DNA of 6,193 nt, taken from positions 1 to 6,193 of the forward strand of contig SKIY01000068.1 in the NCBI GenBank assembly GCA_007116205.1, written 5' to 3'. This document shows positions 1 to 5,314 of the stretch, piece by piece. Each line of letters begins with the position of its first letter. Positions within the stretch are counted from its first letter, which is position 1. Source of the DNA: Candidatus Izemoplasma sp. GTDB lineage: Bacteria > Bacillota_I > Bacilli_A > Izemoplasmatales > Izemoplasmataceae. Under the pieces are notes generated by a model that was not told the DNA's origin, did no database searches, and worked only from the letters and a program-made list of their open reading frames with translations. The position numbers and the translations under genes were made by a program.

Positions 1-1
1 A

Positions 2-460
2 AATTTATTAATCTGGTTCGGGTTGTTTCTATTCATCTTATTTTTATACTTCTTTTTTGATGTATTAGCAAACGAATCTTTAAGTACAATGTTTAATACG
101 CTCGGATTTGCAATGTTCACATTGCATATATCGATGAATGTAATTTTGGCGTTAATTACAAGTTCTATGCTTTCTTTAACACAAATTAATCTAAATTTAA
201 ATAAACGAGAGCCCGTTGGTTCTAACAGTATACCAGTATTGTCATTTATTTTTGGTTTATTGACCTTTGGATGTACCCCTTGCGTTATTGCGTTTTTAGC
301 AGCTTTTGGGATTGCCTTTACACCCTTAGTTTTAGGCCCTGGCAATATCATTTGGAAAATCATCTTGCTCGGACTAATTTTAATCGCATACTTATATATT
401 CTAAACAGTATAAACAAAGCAACTTGCAAGCCTAAAATTACTACTGAAACACAGTCTTAG
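2..460 (+). CDS. Small polytopic membrane protein with CTPC motif (5' end missing)
   Basis: The frame is open from base 2, so the true start lies before the window; the TTG at position 23 is only an internal leucine codon. The visible 152 residues form about four hydrophobic segments: roughly residues 1-22, 33-58, 78-107 and 117-136, followed by a short polar tail. The third helix carries TFGCTPC (Cys91 and Cys94; codons 272-283), and another cysteine (Cys142) sits in the basic tail. A Cys-X-X-Cys within or at the edge of a helix, followed by a glycine/alanine-rich stretch, could bind a metal or perform thiol redox chemistry, but no recognised family is certain. I considered MerT-like transporters and cannot support that name. 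It converges on the downstream minus-strand regulator and has its own terminator overlapping its stop codon (TAG, 458-460). The membrane location is well supported; the function is unknown. Confidence 0.75.
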   Translation, partial: NLLIWFGLFLFILFLYFFFDVLANESLSTMFNTLGFAMFTLHISMNVILALITSSMLSLTQINLNLNKREPVGSNSIPVLSFIFGLLTFGCTPCVIAFLAAFGIAFTPLVLGPGNIIWKIILLGLILIAYLYILNSINKATCKPKITTETQS

Positions 461-473
461 ACTGTGTTTTTTT
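447..473 (+). terminator. Rho-independent terminator overlapping the stop codon
   Basis: A perfect 10-bp stem pairs AAACACAGTC (447-456) with GACTGTGTTT (460-469) around a three-base TTA loop, and the T-run continues from 467 to 473. The TAG stop of the membrane-protein gene (458-460) lies in the loop and first base of the 3' arm. Read on the minus strand, the hairpin is followed by only three T residues, so it should work mainly for plus-strand transcription. Confidence 0.85.
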
Positions 474-490
474 AATGCCTATACTTATCC

Positions 491-528
491 AAAAAAGCCA
501 TAAAATTACTTTTACTGCATGGTTTTTT
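491..528 (-). terminator. Probable terminator of the pseudo-helicase/HTH operon
   Basis: Read on the minus strand, AAAAAACCAT (528-519) pairs with ATGGCTTTTTT (501-491), leaving one bulged C (position 497). A weak A/T inner stem (502-505 with 510-513) fills part of the loop. The TAA stop of the regulator (512-514) lies inside the structure. The 3' arm supplies six T residues. The stem has few G-C pairs, so its strength is uncertain, but its position just at the end of the gene fits termination. Confidence 0.5.
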
Positions 529-1786
529 GTACAATATTAATCATTGTGTTCGTTAACTCATACGCTTCTTTATACCGTCTTTGATCAGCTAAATATGCGC
601 CGTAAATATCATAAGCAAGTTCAAGTTCAAAAAAAGCGCGCGCTGACAGTGAAGCATCATAAAAATCCTTTATACTCTTCTCATAAATATGCGCATCAAC
701 GATCTCTTTTTTAGATTCTAAAATCAACATCGTTAACGCTTTTTCATAGACATTAAATTTATCAGCTTCGGGGACAGCACCACTAGATTGTTTAACAAAC
801 TTATTAAATAGCCGTTTTTTCTTAAGGCGTAATGCACAATACGCCATAAAAGCATAGTACCGCATCGATTTATAATCAATGTCTTCCCCCATTTTAAGTG
901 CTGAATCATAATCTTTTCTTAACATATACATTAGCACTAAGTGAATCTGTGAAACATGTGTTAACCATGTTATGCCTTCACGCTTTGCAAAATACAAGAC
1001 GTTTTCAAATGCTTCTTTGACCCCAGTGTAATCATAAAGCTTCATATCATTGATTGCTATGAATAGCTGAAGATACAAAGTTCTGCGGAAGTTCGTATAC
1101 TTTTCAAACCCAAGTAACGACTCCTTATAATAATCATTTGCAAGATTAATTTGATACTCATAGCTATATGCACAACCTAAAAAATACTGTATCAAAGGAA
1201 TATACTTTTCTTCTGGCTGCACATCAAGTGCAAGGAGCATGTCTTTAATCGTCTCCATCGTGTCGGATAATGAAAAATGATACATGCCTCGATATAAGTA
1301 AAAGATACTTTGCATGTTTTCAGCACAAAGCGTTACTACGTTTGATATGACTGAAATATCAACCGCAATTTCGTTTACTTCTAAATTATGGACATGTGCG
1401 TGTGTACCAATCTTTAACAGCACATAATCAAATGCGTATAAAGAATTTAGATAATACGCTTCGTGTACCTGTACTCGTTTAAAATGACTTAAAACCTTTT
1501 GAGATTGCGCATAATAAATACCATCGTATATACGGACTTGCTCACGATCGAACAGACGATTTTTTTCTTCATCTTCTTCAAAATACATACCAAGAGCATG
1601 TTCAAGTTTAGAAAAAGTGCTTTCTGTTATAAGGTTTTTAGCATGTTCAATTTTATTCAATAACGTATGTGAAAGATTCGCTTTTTGTGCTAAGTCTCTT
1701 AATGCCAAACGCTTATACAACCTTTGGATGCGAACCAAACGGCCAAAAGCAGATAAATGATTGTTTACAGTCTCTAATGTTAACAT
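512..1786 (-). CDS. XRE-family HTH regulator with long TPR-like C-terminal domain
   Basis: The 424-residue cytoplasmic protein begins with an XRE/Cro-type helix-turn-helix at about residues 15-67. The segments LRDLAQKANLSHTLLNKIEH and STFSKLEHALGM fit the HTH core and the following helices. The rest (about 85-424) is all-helical in appearance, with repeated helix-pair signatures such as YFLGCAYSYEYQINLANDYY (201-220), KDYDSALKMG (291-300) and YGAYLADQRRYKEAYELTN (395-413), as in tetratricopeptide repeats. This plan resembles the RRNPP group (Rgg, PlcR, PrgX), where the TPR domain binds a signalling peptide. However, it is longer than the usual 280-320 residues of those proteins, and no peptide gene is visible here. 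The ATG is set by AAGGGGG (1793-1799), six bases upstream. The gene follows the pseudo-helicase by 14 bases and is probably co-transcribed with it. DNA binding is likely; the ligand and target are unknown. Confidence 0.85.
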   Translation of the reverse strand: MLTLETVNNHLSAFGRLVRIQRLYKRLALRDLAQKANLSHTLLNKIEHAKNLITESTFSKLEHALGMYFEEDEEKNRLFDREQVRIYDGIYYAQSQKVLSHFKRVQVHEAYYLNSLYAFDYVLLKIGTHAHVHNLEVNEIAVDISVISNVVTLCAENMQSIFYLYRGMYHFSLSDTMETIKDMLLALDVQPEEKYIPLIQYFLGCAYSYEYQINLANDYYKESLLGFEKYTNFRRTLYLQLFIAINDMKLYDYTGVKEAFENVLYFAKREGITWLTHVSQIHLVLMYMLRKDYDSALKMGEDIDYKSMRYYAFMAYCALRLKKKRLFNKFVKQSSGAVPEADKFNVYEKALTMLILESKKEIVDAHIYEKSIKDFYDASLSARAFFELELAYDIYGAYLADQRRYKEAYELTNTMINIVQKTMQ

Positions 1787-1792
1787 CGTGTA

Positions 1793-1799
1793 CCCCCTT
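1793..1799 (-). promoter_or_regulatory. Ribosome binding site of the HTH regulator
   Basis: AAGGGGG on the minus strand lies six bases before the ATG at 1786 and immediately after the tandem stops TAG-TAA (1803-1798) of the preceding gene. It is G-only in its core rather than the canonical GGAGG, as is the site of the upstream gene. It fixes the start codon and supports translation from the same mRNA as the pseudo-helicase. Confidence 0.75.
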
Positions 1800-1800
1800 A

Positions 1801-4281
1801 CTACTCGAAGTTGTCTAATAATGCATTCAAACGTTTCAAAGCGCGTGCCCCTTGCGGTGGCAACACAAACAACTCAATATGATGCTTATTACATAACTGA
1901 ATAATTTTATTTAACCATGTCTTTCGTAAATGCATATCTATCCGTATCACAATCAACACAATTTCTTGGCGAAAATCATAAACACAAAGATCAACACGCA
2001 CACGCTTAAACAAATCATCCACGCCATTAAAAACCGTTTGTAAAGGGACACCTTTGACGGCTTTAAAACTTCCTTCAAGTTTTGATAACCGCTCAAGAAC
2101 TTGATAAATGACTGGATTCATACCTAAGGGCTGCTTACTTTTGTTCATTCGACTAATTAAAAACGGATATAGCGTGTCGTTATTACTAACTAACCGTTTT
2201 ACATGATTGAGGTCCCCAAAGACACGCAATCCTGGTATATCCAAAAAATATTGTAATGCTGGATGCGATTTCATCCAATCATACGTTTTTTGTTGTGTCA
2301 TCTCGTGAATACTCAACGATAAAATTACTAATGATTTTTGGGTTGGTTTAAAAATGGTTTCTACATCGGTTATTCCATAGCGTTTCAAGGCTTTTTTAAG
2401 CCTTCTTTTTTGATCAGTAAACGGCGTCCGCACTGCAATATTTTTAGATAAAGATTGCGCATATCTTACAATCGCATCAACTTCAGAGCCCACACTATTT
2501 CCTTGAATATCTGTCGCAACAACCTCATGAACATATTGCGGCTCTGCTTCATAAAAACCTTCAGCGCCATATGTTTTTACGATGCGCGCATCTTGTGCAA
2601 ACACCGTATCAAAAAGACGGTACTGCGCTGCATCATAAAAGAGCGGGACGTTTGATTGGCCATTTTTTGCATTGGTTTTGTGTGTAACGTCTTGATCGAT
2701 CAGTGTAACTTTATCCGATAAGGCTAAGTCACTTATTTGATGACTTTTTGGATTGATGGCAACTAAACAATCAAAACTCTTTCGAATCCACGGTATATGT
2801 TGCGTTGTCGAAAGAATGATGACTGGAAATATTTGCTTTAACTGATGAAAATATACTGGTTTTTTAATCAAACGTAATAGTTTATATCGCATATCTTTAG
2901 GTTCACGATGCTTCTCAATATTTCTTAACTGTAAATACGCAGGGGTCTTTAACTTCAACGAACGTTCATGTAAATGTTTATTTAGTTCTACGTAATCATT
3001 ATCTTTTTGATAAAGCGACCGAATATCACACGTCGATAATTTTGTGATGTATCGTTCGATGACACCATAAACACGCAACGCATCTAAAAATCTGCCTTGT
3101 CGGTGGTATAAGTCAGCTAAAGACTGTAACAATTTCACTTGATAGTATAGATTGTTTTGTTTAAATACATCGCTATCTAAGCGACCATAGTCTATCTGTT
3201 TAATATCTTGTATAACTACTTTTTCAATCGTTTCATATTGCTTTAACTGTTCAAACGCAGTTTCAATCCCTTCAGTTGTACGCAAATCAATACCCCCTGA
3301 GCCCACCGTTGTAATCTGGTGCAGGGGATCAATAATACACACTGTTTCATTATTGAGCAGTGCTGTTAGGCGAATATTATCGACGAGCTTATCGAAGTCA
3401 TAATTATACCCATACGCAAGCGTTGTCATCGGATGTTTAAACATTGACATGAGCAATTGTCTTTGAGGAACATCTGCCCTATAAGGTGACGGCAATACAT
3501 ACGTTTTTCGTCCCAAATTTTTTGGTGTCATTTCTCCTAAAAACGCTTTTAACGGTCGTGTTAATTCCGTTTGTTCTAAATGCATTAAATGTGTGTTCTT
3601 CCAATCTTCATAATCACGTTTTTGCGTGAAATAAAATGCTGTTTCAATAAAGGGTGTGTTTGCTTTAAACTGTTGTTTCGTTTTTTCTAAATCAGTTGCA
3701 CTGATTTGATGAAACCGATGCCGTAACACATGATTCAAATTTTGCTCTTTATGAATCCACACATCTCCTTCGATAAAGCTTTTCTTATCAACATCATAGC
3801 GCATCTCAACTGAAATGACCGGAATAAATGTATGCGCTTGTTCAATCGCTAAAATATTTTTTGACAATACCAAATTGTGCTTATAAGGGCTAAACGTTTC
3901 TATTGAAGTTTTCTCTGTATGTTTACGACGCTTCGCTTTCAACTGATAAAATATATACGATGACAAGCCAAATTTTACATTCGATTCATGTAAAAAATGA
4001 TGACCGTTCGCCACTTCCTGTTCACTAAAACTCACCCATAATAGTTTAATATCTATAATATTTTTAACCGCAACACTCACCTGAGCTTTACTACCTATAT
4101 CATCATACAAAAAAGCGTGTGCTTTAGTATCGTAGCGATGCACACGTATTTTATCCCGTGAAATTATCGATGTAATCAGTCCAACGGTTTCTGATTTATC
4201 ACCGAACGGTGTTTGATGTGTTAAATGCATTAAACATCTATGTGTAAGCGCATCATAGATCTTCTTTCTAATTGCATTCAT
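1801..4281 (-). CDS. Degenerate SF1 helicase-like protein with C-terminal nuclease-like domain (predicted catalytically inactive)
   Basis: The protein has 826 residues, starting at the ATG at 4281; the in-frame GTG at 4287 touches the Shine-Dalgarno site and is unlikely to be used. Conserved-block order matches UPF1/DNA2-type SF1 helicases. SPYRADVPQRQ (265-275) fits the entry block with its Q-motif glutamine. Residues 289-298, expected to hold the Walker A GPPGTGKT, read AYGYNYDFDK. FPVIILST (485-492) precedes FDCLVAINPKS (503-513), where DEAS is expected. TLIDQD (526-531) replaces the GD..Q block. NIAVRTPFTDQ (614-624) fits the conserved TPF..Q block. Residues about 640-657 and 678-688 stand where motifs V and VI belong but lack the QG.E and NVA.TRA signatures. 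The C-terminus (about 738-810) resembles DUF2726/Vsr-like PD-(D/E)XK folds: RVDLCVYD (762-769), then IVIRID (777-782) with Arg where the acidic residue is expected. One TPR-like helix pair lies at about 381-410. The N-terminal 220 residues are unassigned. The long intact frame argues against a decaying pseudogene. It heads an operon with the HTH-TPR regulator. Ancestry is inferred by eye; function is unknown. Confidence 0.7.
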   Translation of the reverse strand: MNAIRKKIYDALTHRCLMHLTHQTPFGDKSETVGLITSIISRDKIRVHRYDTKAHAFLYDDIGSKAQVSVAVKNIIDIKLLWVSFSEQEVANGHHFLHESNVKFGLSSYIFYQLKAKRRKHTEKTSIETFSPYKHNLVLSKNILAIEQAHTFIPVISVEMRYDVDKKSFIEGDVWIHKEQNLNHVLRHRFHQISATDLEKTKQQFKANTPFIETAFYFTQKRDYEDWKNTHLMHLEQTELTRPLKAFLGEMTPKNLGRKTYVLPSPYRADVPQRQLLMSMFKHPMTTLAYGYNYDFDKLVDNIRLTALLNNETVCIIDPLHQITTVGSGGIDLRTTEGIETAFEQLKQYETIEKVVIQDIKQIDYGRLDSDVFKQNNLYYQVKLLQSLADLYHRQGRFLDALRVYGVIERYITKLSTCDIRSLYQKDNDYVELNKHLHERSLKLKTPAYLQLRNIEKHREPKDMRYKLLRLIKKPVYFHQLKQIFPVIILSTTQHIPWIRKSFDCLVAINPKSHQISDLALSDKVTLIDQDVTHKTNAKNGQSNVPLFYDAAQYRLFDTVFAQDARIVKTYGAEGFYEAEPQYVHEVVATDIQGNSVGSEVDAIVRYAQSLSKNIAVRTPFTDQKRRLKKALKRYGITDVETIFKPTQKSLVILSLSIHEMTQQKTYDWMKSHPALQYFLDIPGLRVFGDLNHVKRLVSNNDTLYPFLISRMNKSKQPLGMNPVIYQVLERLSKLEGSFKAVKGVPLQTVFNGVDDLFKRVRVDLCVYDFRQEIVLIVIRIDMHLRKTWLNKIIQLCNKHHIELFVLPPQGARALKRLNALLDNFE

Positions 4282-4288
4282 AAACACA

Positions 4289-4295
4289 CCCCCCT
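4289..4295 (-). promoter_or_regulatory. Ribosome binding site that decides the pseudo-helicase start
   Basis: AGGGGGG on the minus strand ends seven bases before the ATG at 4281, which is ideal spacing, but only one base before the GTG at 4287. The ATG is therefore the likely start, making the protein two residues shorter than the longest open frame. Confidence 0.75.
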
Positions 4296-4301
4296 AAATA
4301 C

Positions 4302-4330
4302 ATTTTATCAAACAAACACCTAACTAACAA
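4302..4330 (-). promoter_or_regulatory. Sigma-A-type promoter of the pseudo-helicase/HTH operon
   Basis: On the minus strand, TTGTTA (4330-4325, four of six matches to TTGACA) is separated by exactly 17 bases from TAAAAT (4307-4302, five of six matches to TATAAT). Transcription would begin near 4294-4296, giving a leader of only about 13-15 bases that starts at the ribosome binding site. The -35 box directly follows the T-run of the terminator of the upstream kbl operon, so the two units are insulated with no spare sequence. No clear operator palindrome was seen around it. Confidence 0.65.
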
Positions 4331-4356
4331 TAAAAAACCTCCGATACATCGGAGGT
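4331..4356 (-). terminator. Strong rho-independent terminator of the kbl/membrane-protein operon
   Basis: Read on the minus strand, ACCTCCGAT (4356-4348) pairs perfectly with ATCGGAGGT (4345-4337) around a very small loop, followed by T residues down to 4331. The hairpin starts at the base right after the TAG stop (4357-4359) of the membrane-protein gene. A GC-rich stem and a following T-run make this a textbook terminator. Confidence 0.92.
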
Positions 4357-5313
4357 CTAACAATCAACATGTTCAGGACGCATATTACGAAAAATATACA
4401 TCAGCCCTTTTACACTAAGTACACTCATAAAAGCAATGGTTCCTAATTTACCACCCGCACCCCCAAAATAAGGCGCACTAAAAATAAATATTAACCCAAA
4501 CAAGATTCCTGCCACAAACATAGGCACCTCATCTTCAAAACGATTGGTTCCACTCATACCAACAAAACTTGCCCCAATCACCACAACCGCATAAGTTGTG
4601 CCTTGTTCTGAAAAAATCAACGGTAACAAAAGCCCTGCGAGCACACCAATGGCCCCACTCGCTAAAACAGGTCCCCATTTTAAACGAATACTTAACATAT
4701 AAGTAACAACGGCCGCAACAACACTAAAGACAACAATCAAAAGTTGTACCGTTACTTCATAGTGAGACCCCTCTAAAAACACACCACGCAGTGCCACCGT
4801 CGAAACCAATGCCCCTGATAAAGCAATCGTCCCAAGTTTACCCCCGTAGCCATTAAAAATGTCTTTAGCTAGAACAAATATACTACTCGCCAACAACGTC
4901 GCCAGCGTGAACTGCCAAAACCCAAATAATGCTGGGCTAGACATCCCCACAAAACTACCGCAATAAATCGGTACTTGATATGGTTTTACAAATATTGCAG
5001 CGAAAACACCCACAATACCTGCCCCCAATACCGCCGATTCCAAAACAATGTTTAAACCATAAGCAGCATACGATCCTAAAGCAACCGTCACAAAAAGCAT
5101 TATCGATGATTTAGAAGCAATCATCACAGCCGCCTTATTGGCGACCTCTTCTTTATAGACACGAATCATAGCATACGTGCACCCAATCGCAAAAACAATA
5201 AATACGACTAAAAAAACCAAGTAATTGACTACAAGATTATATAAGGTGGTCGCAAATAAAATACAAACAAACGCTGCAAGTAACGTAAACCCAACCGTTC
5301 GCGAAACCTTCAT
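4357..5313 (-). CDS. Multi-pass membrane protein with internal duplication, coupled to kbl
   Basis: This 318-residue, very hydrophobic protein probably has about ten membrane helices. A direct internal repeat is plain: SFVGMS occurs at 120-125 and 249-254, and GGKLGTIA at 157-164 and 287-294. The two motifs lie 37 and 38 residues apart, so the repeat period is about 130 residues. The first repeat runs from about 95 to 175 and the second from about 217 to 303, after an N-terminal region of two to three helices. Duplicated glycine-rich re-entrant-like motifs are typical of channels and secondary transporters, but I do not recognise the family and name no substrate. The ATG lies one base after the kbl stop, and its ribosome binding site AGAGG (5323-5327) lies inside the end of kbl, so translation is probably coupled. 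That placement suggests a role linked to threonine, glycine or aminoacetone metabolism (inference). It ends at a strong terminator. Confidence 0.85.
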   Translation of the reverse strand: MKVSRTVGFTLLAAFVCILFATTLYNLVVNYLVFLVVFIVFAIGCTYAMIRVYKEEVANKAAVMIASKSSIMLFVTVALGSYAAYGLNIVLESAVLGAGIVGVFAAIFVKPYQVPIYCGSFVGMSSPALFGFWQFTLATLLASSIFVLAKDIFNGYGGKLGTIALSGALVSTVALRGVFLEGSHYEVTVQLLIVVFSVVAAVVTYMLSIRLKWGPVLASGAIGVLAGLLLPLIFSEQGTTYAVVVIGASFVGMSGTNRFEDEVPMFVAGILFGLIFIFSAPYFGGAGGKLGTIAFMSVLSVKGLMYIFRNMRPEHVDC

Positions 5314-5314
5314 A

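Noticed and set aside
23..25. TTG as the start of the first membrane protein
   Set aside because: The frame is open to the window edge with hydrophobic residues continuing upstream and no ribosome binding site before the TTG, so the gene is truncated rather than starting here.
2..460. MerT-type mercury transporter
   Set aside because: The CTPC motif is suggestive, but the surrounding sequence does not convincingly match MerT and no mer gene is visible.
2455..2655. 66-codon plus-strand open frame
   Set aside because: It lies antisense within the pseudo-helicase gene, has no convincing ribosome binding site or family resemblance, and is best explained as a shadow of the real frame.
1801..4281. 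Pseudogene call for the degenerate helicase
   Set aside because: There is no frameshift or internal stop over 826 codons, and the promoter, ribosome binding site and operon partner look intact.
4285..4287. GTG as the start of the pseudo-helicase
   Set aside because: It lies one base from the AGGGGGG site; the ATG at 4281 has proper seven-base spacing.
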